A stretch of 64,000 nt of DNA from Sphingobium nicotianae (GCF_018603885.1 NZ_JAHGAW010000004.1:62001-126000), one strand, 5' to 3'. Shown: positions 9,388 through 17,500, counted from the first letter of the stretch. Numbers and translations: made by a program. The notes: generated from the letters alone by a model not told the origin.

Positions 9388-9515
9388 CCGTTCGCCCTGA
9401 GCTTGTTGAAGGGCTGTCCTTCTTTTTTCGCACCGTCGACGAAAAGGACGGCCCCCTTCGACTGCCTGCCAAGGCAGGCGCTCAGGACAGGCTTCGACAA
9501 GCTCAGGGCGAACGG
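9388..9515. repeat. Sphingomonad REP-like inverted repeat (cgttcgccctgagcttg type)
   Basis: The left arm at 9388-9411 and the right arm at 9492-9515 are 24-nt near-perfect reverse complements (one mismatch) that begin ccgttcgccctgagcttg. The segment between them has a further small palindrome (cctgccaaggcagg). It lies just behind the glycerate kinase stop, where it may also stabilise or end the transcript. Related arms occur at 16519-16550 and around 37440-37564. Confidence 0.8.
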
Positions 9516-9595
9516 ATGACGTTGGGCGCGACACTGGCAATCCAGTTGCCCACTCGAAGTCAGATGCTCCCGTTTGCAAACCATTCAGATTTGAA

Positions 9596-9614
9596 TTAAT
9601 AGCTGGCGTATTAA
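9596..9614. promoter_or_regulatory. Candidate operator TTAATA-N7-TATTAA before the TauD-type gene
   Basis: A perfect 6-bp inverted repeat with a 7-bp spacer lies 43 nt upstream of the dioxygenase start, in an AT-rich patch inside GC-rich DNA. Position and symmetry fit a regulator site, but no regulator is identified. Confidence 0.35.
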
Positions 9615-9656
9615 AACGAGTCGGCGCAACGCTGCCGCTCGCCGGGAGACGACGCC

Positions 9657-10583
9657 ATGCAAGTGAACAAGCTGCACCCCATTTTCGCGGCCGAGATCGT
9701 CGGTGCGGATCTCACGCAACCCGCCAGCCAGGAGCTCATCGACCTCGTCGAGGCGACCATGCGCGAATTCGGCGTCACCTGCATTCGTGGGCCGGTGATC
9801 AGCGACGAGCAGCATCTCGCCTTCGCCCGCGCCTTCGGGCCGCTGGAGCTGCCCGGGCCGTTTGATCCCAATACGCCGCGCCGCATGGCCTATGGCCTCT
9901 ATGATGCGTCCAATCTCGACGTGAACGGCGAGATCATCGAGCGCGAATCGCTGCGCGCCAAATTCTCCAAGGGCAACGAGCTGTTCCATGCGGACAGCAG
10001 CTTCAACGACATGCCCAGCAAATGGTCGATGCTGCGCGGCGTCATCGTGCCGCCCGAGCGCGGCGACACCCATTTCGTCGATCTGCGCTGGGTCTATGAG
10101 GAACTGCCCCAGGCGATGAAGGACCGCATCGAGGGGCTGGTCGCCGAGCACAGCTTCCTCGCCAGCCGCATCAAGGGCGGCGTCGATCCGCAGGAAGTCG
10201 AGCGCCTCAAGACGCAGTGGCCGGGCGCGAAGCATCCGCTGGTCCGGATCAGCCCCTCGGGTCATAAATGTCTGTTCGTCGGCAGCCATGCCTATCGTAT
10301 CGAGGGCATGGACGATGCCGAGGGGACCGCCCTGCTCGCGGAGTTGCTCGATTTCGCCAGCCAGGAGCGCTTCATCTACGCGCACAAGTGGCGCGAGGGC
10401 GACATACTGATCTGGGACAATCGCTGCATGCTCCACCGCGGCACCGAGTTCGACTATGAGCGCTACAAGCGCGACCTGCGCCGCGCCAACATCAACGAGT
10501 CCGGCGAAGAGCGCAGCGCGATCATCGCCCTGCTGCCGGTCGACCAGGCCGAGGCGGACGCGCGAGCCAAGCAGCAGGCCTGA
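9657..10583 (+). CDS. TauD/TfdA-family Fe(II)/2-oxoglutarate-dependent dioxygenase
   Basis: 308 residues. The facial triad is visible: His111 and Asp113 in FHADSS, and His260 in MLHRGTEFD. An Arg-rich stretch about 15 residues later (DLRRANI) would bind 2-oxoglutarate. The family hydroxylates sulfonates, phenoxyacetates, sulfate esters and similar compounds, releasing CO2 and succinate. The substrate is unknown. Ribosome site gggag is 9 nt before ATG 9657. The gene stands alone between two palindrome-bearing gaps. Confidence 0.9.
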   Translation: MQVNKLHPIFAAEIVGADLTQPASQELIDLVEATMREFGVTCIRGPVISDEQHLAFARAFGPLELPGPFDPNTPRRMAYGLYDASNLDVNGEIIERESLRAKFSKGNELFHADSSFNDMPSKWSMLRGVIVPPERGDTHFVDLRWVYEELPQAMKDRIEGLVAEHSFLASRIKGGVDPQEVERLKTQWPGAKHPLVRISPSGHKCLFVGSHAYRIEGMDDAEGTALLAELLDFASQERFIYAHKWREGDILIWDNRCMLHRGTEFDYERYKRDLRRANINESGEERSAIIALLPVDQAEADARAKQQA

Positions 10584-10651
10584 CCTGCAAACCTGAGCCG
10601 CGGGCTGCCCTTCCGTTGGAGGCGTTGGAGCACAGCTCTTCCAACACCATC

Positions 10652-10681
10652 CCGTCATTCCCGCGAACGCGGGAATGACGG
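10652..10681. repeat. REP-like palindrome (cattcccgcgaacgcgggaatg)
   Basis: Two perfect 14-nt arms (10652-10665 and 10668-10681) are separated by aa. The core attcccgcg/cgcgggaat is the same as in the paired elements at 13232-13304. Elements of this type are widely dispersed in proteobacterial intergenic DNA. Confidence 0.8.
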
Positions 10682-10994
10682 AGAGGGAAGGCATAGCGCG
10701 CACCCATCTCCATGGCCGGCCAAAACAAACCGCTGTCCTACACGGGCAATTTCCAAGCATGCTGCTCCCGAGCAGAGGCGCGATCCTCTGCGCGCCAGCG
10801 AGTCGCGCGGAGAAAAATTTGAGTTCAGGCGTGACCTTCGTGACCTTCGCCGGATTGTTGCGCGCCGGACGGATGCGTCCGCGCAACGGGCCGGGCAAAA
10901 TCATGCCCCGATGCGGGATCGACCTCGCTGCCAAACTCGGTTGCGCCGCACAACGCGTCGCCCCTTGCATCCGGTGACCATCGGAGGCAATATA

Positions 10995-11008
10995 GTTAGA
11001 TCGCTAAC
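10995..11008. promoter_or_regulatory. Candidate MarR-type operator GTTAG-ATCG-CTAAC
   Basis: A perfect 5-bp inverted repeat with a 4-bp centre lies about 67 nt upstream of the amidohydrolase start. TTAG-N4-CTAA symmetry resembles sites bound by MarR-family dimers. The cognate regulator is not known; candidates in the window are at 6564 and 17533. Confidence 0.35.
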
Positions 11009-11074
11009 GACATCGTCGCCCGATTCGCGGTATAAGAATGCTGTGATCGGAGCGAGCATGAGAGGAGCTTTTTC

Positions 11075-12244
11075 GTGGACCATCCGCTGATCAGTTGTGA
11101 CGATCATCTCGATCTCAATCAGCTTCCGCCGGATCTCTGGGAGAAGCGCCTCCCCGATCATCTCAAGGCACGCGGCCCCAAGGTCGAGATTCGCGACGGC
11201 CGCGCCGTCTGGGTGTGCGACGACAAGGTCATGGGCCCCTGGTCCGGCCATGCCAATGCGCCCGCCGGCCCCAAGCCCGTCTATACCGCGCTGGATCGCG
11301 GCGGCATCGTCGACCAGACCGAGTGCCGTCCCGCCGTCGCCAAGCTGCGTCTCGCCGACATGGATCGCGACGGCGTCTGGGCGCACGTCCTGTTCGGCCC
11401 CGTCACGTCGCTCGATTTCGAGGACGAGGAGATGCGCGACGCCTGCTACGCGGCGTACAATGTCTGGCTCAAGGAATTCTGCTCGGCCGCACCGGATCGC
11501 CTGATCGGCGTGCCGCTGCTGCCGCCCTATCCGCAGCCGGCGCTCAAGGAGCTGCAGCACATCGTGTCGCTCGGCGGCTTCAAGCAGGCCAATCTGCAGA
11601 TCGCCATGGCGCAGCCGCGTCTGGAGAGCGACGAGTGGGAGCCGCTGTGGCAGCTGCTGGAAGACAGCAACATCATCCTGTCGTTCCACGTCACCGTGTT
11701 CGCCAGCGTCAGCCGCGCCTTCGACAAGTATAAGGGCAGCCCGGGCGCGACCTTCCTGCACGTCAAGATGTTCATCGAGCAGTTCCTCGATCCGTTCGTC
11801 GACCTGTTCGCCTGGGGCATTCTGGAGCGTCACCCCGGCCTCAAGATCGTCATTGCCGAGTCCGGCATCGGCTGGCTGCCCTGGGTGGTCGAGGAGCTCG
11901 ACTATCGCCACTTCCGTCTCTGGGAAGGCGAGGAGTTCTGGAATGCGCGCGGCGGCATCCCGCACAAGATGAAGCCGTCCGAGCTGTTCAAGCGCCAGGT
12001 CTATGGCACGTTCCAGCAGAGCCCGACCGCTGTCGCGCTGGCCGAGTTCTACGGCGAGGACAAGCTGCTCTGGGCGACCGACTATCCGCATCCGGACAGC
12101 ATCTGGCCCAACTCGATCAAGACGCTGGAAGGCTTCACCCAGAAGGCGACGCCCGAGCTGGTGCGCAAGTTCACGTGGGAGAATGCCGCCAATCTCTACG
12201 GCATCAAGGGCCCGCCCCAGCAGGACGCGATCGCCGCCGAATAA
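11075..12244 (+). CDS. Amidohydrolase_2 / ACMSD-like TIM-barrel metal-dependent hydrolase or decarboxylase
   Basis: 389 residues. N-terminal SCDDHLDLNQLPPDLW resembles the DDHxxEPPxxW entry seen in a large Amidohydrolase_2 subgroup rather than the strict HxH of other members. Later metal or active-site positions include His in LSFHVTVF and Asp in WATDYPHPDSIWP near the C-terminus. Relatives hydrolyse or decarboxylate aromatic and cyclic acids. GTG 11075 is used because aggagc lies 8 nt upstream and the nearby ATG 11058 is out of frame. A GC-rich hairpin (12272-12297) follows. Confidence 0.87.
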   Translation: MDHPLISCDDHLDLNQLPPDLWEKRLPDHLKARGPKVEIRDGRAVWVCDDKVMGPWSGHANAPAGPKPVYTALDRGGIVDQTECRPAVAKLRLADMDRDGVWAHVLFGPVTSLDFEDEEMRDACYAAYNVWLKEFCSAAPDRLIGVPLLPPYPQPALKELQHIVSLGGFKQANLQIAMAQPRLESDEWEPLWQLLEDSNIILSFHVTVFASVSRAFDKYKGSPGATFLHVKMFIEQFLDPFVDLFAWGILERHPGLKIVIAESGIGWLPWVVEELDYRHFRLWEGEEFWNARGGIPHKMKPSELFKRQVYGTFQQSPTAVALAEFYGEDKLLWATDYPHPDSIWPNSIKTLEGFTQKATPELVRKFTWENAANLYGIKGPPQQDAIAAE

Positions 12245-12271
12245 GCGGTTCCCCATAGCAGGGACTACACG

Positions 12272-12297
12272 GAGGGGAGGGCGCAAGCTCTCCCCTC
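12272..12297 (+). terminator. Hairpin behind the amidohydrolase gene
   Basis: Arms gaggggag (12272-12279) and ctcccctc (12290-12297) pair perfectly around a 10-nt loop, 28 nt after the stop codon. There is no T-run, so it may only protect the 3' end. Confidence 0.45.
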
Positions 12298-12376
12298 TCG
12301 TCATGTGACCCCGACAGGCGTAGATTGCCGTCCTCCGCAGCGCCGGCCAGCGGCGCGCGGAGGGGAGAGGCAAGCC

Positions 12377-13210
12377 ATGAGCATCGACAGGAGAGTCTTC
12401 ATCGGCGCCGCCGGCGCGATCATCGGCGGCACATTGGGCGGCGTCGGCCTGTCCGAGGCGGCCGAAGTGCTGGGTGGCCGCAAGCCGATCACACAGAAGG
12501 AATGGGAGGCGCTGTACCGCAGCTACGGCCAGGCGCAGTTCACTTGCGTGCGCACTTCGACCGCGGTGGAGGGGCCTTACTACTACGACAGCTCGCCGCT
12601 GCGCAGCGCCATCGCCGAGGGTCATCCCGGCGAGCGGGTGCGGCTCGGCCTGACCCTGGGCGGCATGCTCTCGCCGGTCGCCAATCGCTGCTTCCCGCTC
12701 GCCGGCGCGGTGATCGACATCTGGCAGACCGATGCGGCCGGCCTCTATTCCAATGCCGGCGGCGATCTCCAGACAGTCGACACCACCGGCCAGACCTTCC
12801 TGCGCGGCCACCAGATCACCGACGAGAAGGGCTATGTCGAGTTCGACACCATCGTGCCGGGCTGGGAAGTGATCGCGGTGCCGCCGCCGGTCATCGTCGG
12901 CGCCCGCACCACCCACATCCATGTGAAGGCCTATCATGGCCGCGACGTGCTGACCGCGCAGCTCTATTTCCCCGACCCGCTGCTGGATCAGCTCTTCGCA
13001 GATGTGGAGCCCTACAAGTCGCATGTCATGATGACGGCGCCGGGCCTGCCCAAGTCCTACGCGCGCGTGCGCAACGTCCAGGACGGGCTGTTCCTCGCTG
13101 ACAAGTCCGAGCCGATGACGGTCGAGCAGATCAACGGCGTGCTGACGGCGAAGGCGACGATCGGGATGATCAGCCAGGGCAATCGAGGGATCACGCCGCT
13201 GTTTCGGTGA
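12377..13210 (+). CDS. Tat-exported intradiol ring-cleavage dioxygenase homologue with altered iron site
   Basis: 277 residues from ATG 12377. The N-terminus has a twin-arginine pattern (DRRVFIGAAGA), so export is likely. The intradiol core is recognisable: EGPYYYD, VIDIWQTDAAGLYS (first Tyr ligand), TFLRGHQITDEKGYVEFDTIVPGW, and THIHVK (both His ligands). The second Tyr, normally directly after PGW in PGWYxGRxxHIH, is Glu here, and an insert of about ten residues (EVIAVPPPVIVG) precedes ARTTHIH. The usual reaction is Fe(III)-dependent ortho cleavage of catechols. Whether this protein does that is doubtful. Confidence 0.8.
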   Translation: MSIDRRVFIGAAGAIIGGTLGGVGLSEAAEVLGGRKPITQKEWEALYRSYGQAQFTCVRTSTAVEGPYYYDSSPLRSAIAEGHPGERVRLGLTLGGMLSPVANRCFPLAGAVIDIWQTDAAGLYSNAGGDLQTVDTTGQTFLRGHQITDEKGYVEFDTIVPGWEVIAVPPPVIVGARTTHIHVKAYHGRDVLTAQLYFPDPLLDQLFADVEPYKSHVMMTAPGLPKSYARVRNVQDGLFLADKSEPMTVEQINGVLTAKATIGMISQGNRGITPLFR

Positions 13211-13231
13211 CGGGGGCTCGCCATCCACGTC

Positions 13232-13304
13232 ATTCCCGCGAACGCGGGAATCCAGCCCCAGCCGATGTGCATAACCGCCCCTGGATTCCCGCGTTCGCGG
13301 GAAT
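13232..13304. repeat. Pair of inverted REP-like palindromes
   Basis: Elements attcccgcgaacgcgggaat (13232-13251) and attcccgcgttcgcgggaat (13285-13304) are each palindromic. With their flanks (gaatccag / ctggattc) they form an inverted pair, like a bacterial interspersed mosaic element. They sit between convergent genes, where they could act as a two-way terminator. Confidence 0.8.
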
Positions 13305-13319
13305 GGCGAAAGGAGACTT

Positions 13320-14309
13320 TCAGGTCATCGTCACGACGACCTTGCCGATCTGCTGGTTGGATTCGAGGAAGCGATTAGCCTCGACGATCTGCTCGAACGG
13401 GAAGGTCTTCGCGATCACCGGCTTCAGATGGCCGAGCTTCAGCCCGAGCAGGATGCGCTCCTGCGCCGCCTTGTAGCGGGCCGGATGGTTCCAGATTTCG
13501 GACGCCACCCAGCCGCGCATCGAGAGGCCCTTGAACGCCATGTTCCAGTGCGGATAGGGCGTCGGCTGCTCGGAAAGGCCGCCATAGATGAAGAGGATGC
13601 CGCGCTCGGCCATGGCGCTGGTCAGCGTCTGCACATAAGGGCCCTGCACCGGATCGAACACGATGCGCGCGCCCTTACCGCCGCTGATTTTCATCACTTC
13701 CTCGGCCAGATCGACTTCCTGCGTGGCGATGACATGCTGCGCGCCGAGGGCCTTGAGCGCCAGCGCCTTCTCGCTGGTCCGCGTCGCGGCGATGGAGACG
13801 GCGCCGGCCCAGTTGGCGAGCTGGATCGCGGCGATGCCCACGCTGCTGGAGGCGGCCGGGATGATGACATAGTCGCCGATGGTGGCTTCACCGACCTCGA
13901 TGATCGCGAAGGCGGTCATATACTGCATCCACACCGCAGCGGCCTCGGCGGGCGTCAGGCCCTTGGGCGCCGGGAGCAGGCAGCGGGCGGGGACGATCGC
14001 CTGGGTCGCCCAGACGCCATATTGGCCAAGCTGGAACATCGGGAGAGCCGAGACGCGATCGCCGACTGTAAAGCCTGCGACTCCCTCGCCCAGTGCCTCT
14101 ACGATGCCGCAGGCCTCATAACCGATGAGGGTCGGGAGCGCGGGCTTGGTTGGATAGCGGCCGGCACGGAACATGGCTTCCGAGCGGTTGAGGCCGACTG
14201 CCTCGACCCTGATGCGCACCTCGCCGGGGCCGGGCGCGCCGATCTCGATCTCCTCGAAGCGCAGCACGTCCGGGCCGCCCAGTTCATGCACGCGAACGAC
14301 TGTGGCCAT
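13320..14309 (-). CDS. Medium-chain dehydrogenase/reductase, quinone-oxidoreductase-like
   Basis: 329 residues. The N-terminal GroES-like domain (GPGEVRIRVEAVGLNRSEAMFRAG) precedes a nucleotide-binding domain with VIIPAASSSVGIAAIQLAN. The GHE zinc signature and four-Cys cluster of true alcohol dehydrogenases are absent, so a zinc-independent NADPH:quinone or enone reductase is more likely. It shares strand and probably an operon with the SDR at 14449-15384 upstream, separated by a repeat element of about 100 nt. Ribosome site agggagag precedes ATG 14309. Confidence 0.85.
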   Translation of the reverse strand: MATVVRVHELGGPDVLRFEEIEIGAPGPGEVRIRVEAVGLNRSEAMFRAGRYPTKPALPTLIGYEACGIVEALGEGVAGFTVGDRVSALPMFQLGQYGVWATQAIVPARCLLPAPKGLTPAEAAAVWMQYMTAFAIIEVGEATIGDYVIIPAASSSVGIAAIQLANWAGAVSIAATRTSEKALALKALGAQHVIATQEVDLAEEVMKISGGKGARIVFDPVQGPYVQTLTSAMAERGILFIYGGLSEQPTPYPHWNMAFKGLSMRGWVASEIWNHPARYKAAQERILLGLKLGHLKPVIAKTFPFEQIVEANRFLESNQQIGKVVVTMT

Positions 14310-14333
14310 AGTCTCTCTCCCTGTTTCTTTTCG

Positions 14334-14433
14334 CTCCCCTCCTCTTCAGAGGAGGGGTTGGGGGGTCCGCTATTATCGCTGCGCGAGCGATGCTGCGCAT
14401 CGCCACCACCCCTTACCCCTCCTCTGAAGAGGG
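14334..14433. repeat. ~100-nt MITE-like palindromic element, copy 1
   Basis: Ends are ctcccctcctcttcagaggagg (left) and cccctcctctgaagaggg (right), themselves palindromic. The interior (tcgctgcgcgagcgatgctg...catcgccaccacc) is the reverse complement, with few changes, of the interior of the element at 36509-36621. Both copies lie in gaps between same-strand genes. No coding capacity. Confidence 0.75.
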
Positions 14434-14448
14434 CGGGAGACAAAGATG

Positions 14449-15384
14449 TTACAGCTTCTCCGTCAGCGGCTGCTGCGTGTCGTAGATCGGGTTGTAGATC
14501 AGTGTCCCGAACTGCCGCACCAGCGCCGCGCGTGCTTCGTTTGGCTCCTCGACCGGGATGGCGCGCAGCAGCGCCTCATTCCGCGCGACGATGCCGTCGC
14601 GGAACTCGGGGTGGGTCATGATGAAGAGATCCTTGCGGCGGATTCCGCGCAGCACGCGCTCGCCGACTTCCTCGGGGCTCATGAACAGCGATGCGTCGAA
14701 GCCCGGCTGCGGGCGACGCGGCGGCTCGCCATCCTTGGCCACGGCAATCGGCGTCGGTACCGCATTCTGCAAATGCTCGGGCCGGGTCGCATTGGTCGTC
14801 TGGCCGAGATTGGTCTGCACCGGGCCGGGAAAGAAGACCGAGGCGCCGATCGGCGTGTCCTTGAGGTCGGTCGCGACCACCTCCATCATGCCGGCCACCG
14901 CGAACTTGGCTGTGCAATAGACCGCGACGCCGCCGACCGCCGAGAAGCCGCCAGTCGAGGAGGTGGCGACGATATGGCCTTCCTCGCCGTGCTTCAGCAT
15001 GCGCGGCAGCATCGTGACGAGGCCATTGACGACACCGCCGATGTTGACGCCCAGGCCGAAGTCCCAATCCTTGTAGGTCATGTCCTGCACCAGCCCGCCG
15101 CCGCCGACGCCGGCATTGAGCGCGAGGACATGGATGTTGCCGAACCGCGCTTCGGCCTCGTCGGCCGCCCGCGCCCAGCTGTCGCGGCTGGTGACGTCGA
15201 GCAGGATCGGGTGAATAGCCAGGTTGGTTTTGGAGAAGCCCGCCATCGCTTCGTCCAGCGCGTCCTGGCGGATGTCGGCGATCACCACCTTCATGCCTGC
15301 TTCGCCGAAGGCCTTGGCCATGCCCCAGCCCATGCCGCTCGCGCCGCCTGTGATGAAGGCGGTCTTGCCGCTCACGTCCTGCAT
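14449..15384 (-). CDS. Short-chain dehydrogenase/reductase (SDR)
   Basis: 311 residues. Cofactor motif TGGASGMGWG at residues 12-21, NAGVGGGG near 90, and the catalytic Ser...Tyr-x-x-x-Lys set (SSTGGFSAVGG, YCTAK) near 142-162. The ~60-residue C-terminal tail is longer than in minimal SDRs. It is divergent from a second SDR (15588), to which it is clearly related (GxxVAFITGG, VVIADIRQDxLDEAM in both). The divergent gap carries a repeated operator-like motif. Substrate unknown. Confidence 0.9.
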   Translation of the reverse strand: MQDVSGKTAFITGGASGMGWGMAKAFGEAGMKVVIADIRQDALDEAMAGFSKTNLAIHPILLDVTSRDSWARAADEAEARFGNIHVLALNAGVGGGGLVQDMTYKDWDFGLGVNIGGVVNGLVTMLPRMLKHGEEGHIVATSSTGGFSAVGGVAVYCTAKFAVAGMMEVVATDLKDTPIGASVFFPGPVQTNLGQTTNATRPEHLQNAVPTPIAVAKDGEPPRRPQPGFDASLFMSPEEVGERVLRGIRRKDLFIMTHPEFRDGIVARNEALLRAIPVEEPNEARAALVRQFGTLIYNPIYDTQQPLTEKL

Positions 15385-15425
15385 AGTCTGTGCTCTCCTG
15401 TCGCAGATGATCGTCCGCGTTTACG

Positions 15426-15519
15426 GTTGACTTTGTCGTCCGTCAACGCGGTGAAATTGGCCGATTAGTACAGAAATGCAAAGCAGGAACGCGGAGTGAT
15501 GTTGACTTTGTCGTAAGTC
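15426..15519. promoter_or_regulatory. Twin operator-like repeats GTTGACTTTGTCGT between divergent SDR genes
   Basis: The same 14 nt occur at 15426-15439 and 15501-15514, 75 nt apart in the same orientation. The first extends to a perfect GTTGAC-N10-GTCAAC palindrome (15426-15447), the second to GACTT-N6-AAGTC (15504-15519). This layout suits a TetR-like repressor serving both SDR genes. TTGACT could also act as a -35 element. Confidence 0.5.
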
Positions 15520-15587
15520 GTCGGTCATGTCGGGAGCGATCGATCTGGCCGGACGGCCGGGCGGTGACCGAGGACAGGGAGAGGCGT

Positions 15588-16478
15588 GTGAAGAACCTCG
15601 AAGGCAAAGTCGCCTTCATCACCGGTGGCGGATCGGGTGTCGCGCTCGGTCAGGCCAAGGTGTTCGCCGAGGAAGCGAACATGAAGGTGGTGATCGCCGA
15701 CATCCGCCAGGATCATCTCGACGAGGCGATGAGCTATTTCAGCAGGAAGAATGTCGCGGTTCACCCGATCCGCCTCGATCTGACCGACCGCGCGGCCTAT
15801 GCGGCGGCGGCCGACGAGGCGGAAGCGGTGTTCGGCCCGGTCGACCTGCTCTGCAACACGGCGGGTGTCAGCCAGTTCGGGCCGATCGAGAATGCCACGT
15901 TCGACGACTGGGACTGGCAGATGGACGTCAATGTGGGCGGCGTCATCAACGGCGTGATGACCTTCATGCCGCGCATGATCCAGCAGGGCGGCGGTCATAT
16001 CGTGATCACCGCCTCGATGTCGAGCTTCGTGGCCCTGCCGACCACGGCGATCTACTGCACCACCAAATATGCGGTGCGGGGGCTGGCGGAATCGCTGCGC
16101 GTCGAGATGCCGAAATACAATATCGGCGTGTCTCTGCTCTGCCCCGGCGGCGTGAACACCAACATCCATCGCTCGGTCGAGGCGCGGCCGGAAAAATATG
16201 GCAAGACCGGCTATTATGGTCGCGACGAAACCGTCTTCGCAGGCCTCAAGAAGGTGATCGAGAACGGCTTCGACCCGGTCGACCTGGGCCGCGTGGTGCT
16301 TGACGCGGTGGTCAACGACAAATTCTGGGTGTTGCCTTATCCCGAATTCGCCGAAGGACAGATGGCGCGCGACAAGGAAGTCATCGACGCGCTGATGAGC
16401 TATTCGGATCATCCCGATTATGCGCGGCGGATGGCGTATCGCAAAAAGATCCAGGGGCAGATGCCGGGCGCCGATTAG
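15588..16478 (+). CDS. Short-chain dehydrogenase/reductase (SDR)
   Basis: 296 residues from GTG 15588; agggag is 7 nt upstream, while the longer GTG 15564 start has no ribosome site. Motifs: TGGGSGVALGQA (the third Gly of TGxxxGxG is Ala-Leu shifted), NTAGVSQFG, and the catalytic YCTTK (residues ~154-158). It pairs with the divergent SDR at 14449 and shares its N-terminal block. A cgttcgcc-type hairpin followed by six T residues ends the transcript. Substrate unknown. Confidence 0.88.
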   Translation: MKNLEGKVAFITGGGSGVALGQAKVFAEEANMKVVIADIRQDHLDEAMSYFSRKNVAVHPIRLDLTDRAAYAAAADEAEAVFGPVDLLCNTAGVSQFGPIENATFDDWDWQMDVNVGGVINGVMTFMPRMIQQGGGHIVITASMSSFVALPTTAIYCTTKYAVRGLAESLRVEMPKYNIGVSLLCPGGVNTNIHRSVEARPEKYGKTGYYGRDETVFAGLKKVIENGFDPVDLGRVVLDAVVNDKFWVLPYPEFAEGQMARDKEVIDALMSYSDHPDYARRMAYRKKIQGQMPGAD

Positions 16479-16518
16479 ATCGCCAGGAAGCACGCTCTCG
16501 TAAATGACTTCCCCACCT

Positions 16519-16556
16519 CCGTTCGCCTTCGACATGCTCGGGGCGAACGGTTTTTT
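16519..16556 (+). terminator. Intrinsic terminator made from a REP-like arm pair
   Basis: Stem ccgttcgcc (16519-16527) / ggcgaacgg (16542-16550) is followed directly by tttttt (16551-16556), 40 nt after the SDR stop. The arms match the sphingomonad repeat at 9388-9515, so a REP element appears to serve as terminator. Confidence 0.8.
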
Positions 16557-16769
16557 ATTGGCGGAGCTCCCGGGAAACGCGACCCCTCTCGCGACCGAGG
16601 CGTTTGGAGGCGAAGATGGTCCCGCGCTCTCGTGAAGCAGCGAGCGACCGGTCGCGCGGCTCAATCATGTCATGATGCACGCCGCACGATGCAATATGCA
16701 CTGCGCCACACTCACATCGCTCGGACACCATCTTGACTTTGCCCGATGCGGGGGAAGCGCGCCAGTCGC

Positions 16770-17312
16770 CTAGCGCACCCGCTCCACGCGCACCGCCGCC
16801 TGCTTGCCGACCTGCATGAGATAGCTGCCGAGAGCGCCCTTGCGGATCGTCACCGTCTCCTGCGGCGCTGGCGGGCGGAAGTTGCCGACGCGTTCGGTCA
16901 TCCGCCAGATGGCGCCGTCTGCCAAGGCGATCTGCCACATGCCGACGCCATTGTCGCGAGCCGAGGCGACGGCGGCGCTGATCTCATTCTGGCCCTCACT
17001 CTCGTCACGTCCGGCAGGCGGTCTGGCGATCTGCTCGGCGCCGAAACCCGCGCCCACGGCCGGTGCGCCGGGCGGCGGGGGCGGCGGCGCGCCCTGCGGC
17101 GTGCGGATCGAGGATGAGCCGAAGCTGGACGTGTAGGTTCCCTGCGAGGCGGCACGCGCGATCGAATCATAGCATTCGAGCCGGGCGTCCTTCTTGCCGA
17201 TGCGGGCGCAGACGGCGAGCTGGTCCGGAAGGCTGCCCTGTGCGAACAGGGGCGTGCCCGCCATCGCGACGCCCGCTGCCGCCGCGCCCAAGATAAACCG
17301 TCCCGTCAGCAT
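16770..17312 (-). CDS. Exported hypothetical protein with CARI..RLECYD motif
   Basis: 180 residues. A signal peptide covers about residues 1-25 (AAAAGVAMAGTPLFAQG). A short conserved-looking segment follows (LAVCARIGKKDARLECYDSIARA), with two Cys that could form a disulfide; this pattern recalls VasI/TagO-like periplasmic proteins. After a Pro-rich linker (PPPPPPGAP) comes a small beta-rich C-terminal domain (MWQIALADGAIWRM...VTIRKGALGSYLMQV). No function is assigned. It is monocistronic, and aggagtgag precedes ATG 17312. Confidence 0.75.
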   Translation of the reverse strand: MLTGRFILGAAAAGVAMAGTPLFAQGSLPDQLAVCARIGKKDARLECYDSIARAASQGTYTSSFGSSSIRTPQGAPPPPPPGAPAVGAGFGAEQIARPPAGRDESEGQNEISAAVASARDNGVGMWQIALADGAIWRMTERVGNFRPPAPQETVTIRKGALGSYLMQVGKQAAVRVERVR

Positions 17313-17484
17313 CTCTCACTCCTCCCGCGCCTGTTTCGGCGGTGACTCCTTGATTGAGTCTGTCTGGCGTGGTTATCCCGAGTCGTCAAACGATCCTAGC
17401 CCTCTCGCCACGGCCGGGGTTGGCCGCAAACCGCCATTTACTGAACATGTGAATCAAAACATTGACCACCGGCCGAAATGGCGC

Positions 17485-17500
17485 CAATCCTATAGGATTG
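17485..17500. promoter_or_regulatory. 16-bp perfect palindrome upstream of the fusion regulator
   Basis: CAATCCTA|TAGGATTG is perfectly symmetric and ends 32 nt before the regulator start at 17533, a typical place for an autoregulatory site. The half-site TAGGATT also occurs at 7099-7105, before the 2-hydroxyacid dehydrogenase. Confidence 0.5.

Larger units (their letters stand above)
10584..11074. other. 491-nt intergenic region with palindromes, no gene seen
   Basis: It holds an inverted repeat gttggag...ctcttccaac near 10625, a REP-like palindrome at 10652-10681, a tandem gtgaccttc repeat near 10831, and a GTTAG-ATCG-CTAAC element at 10995-11008. Short open frames across it lack ribosome sites and family features. 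Confidence 0.6.
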
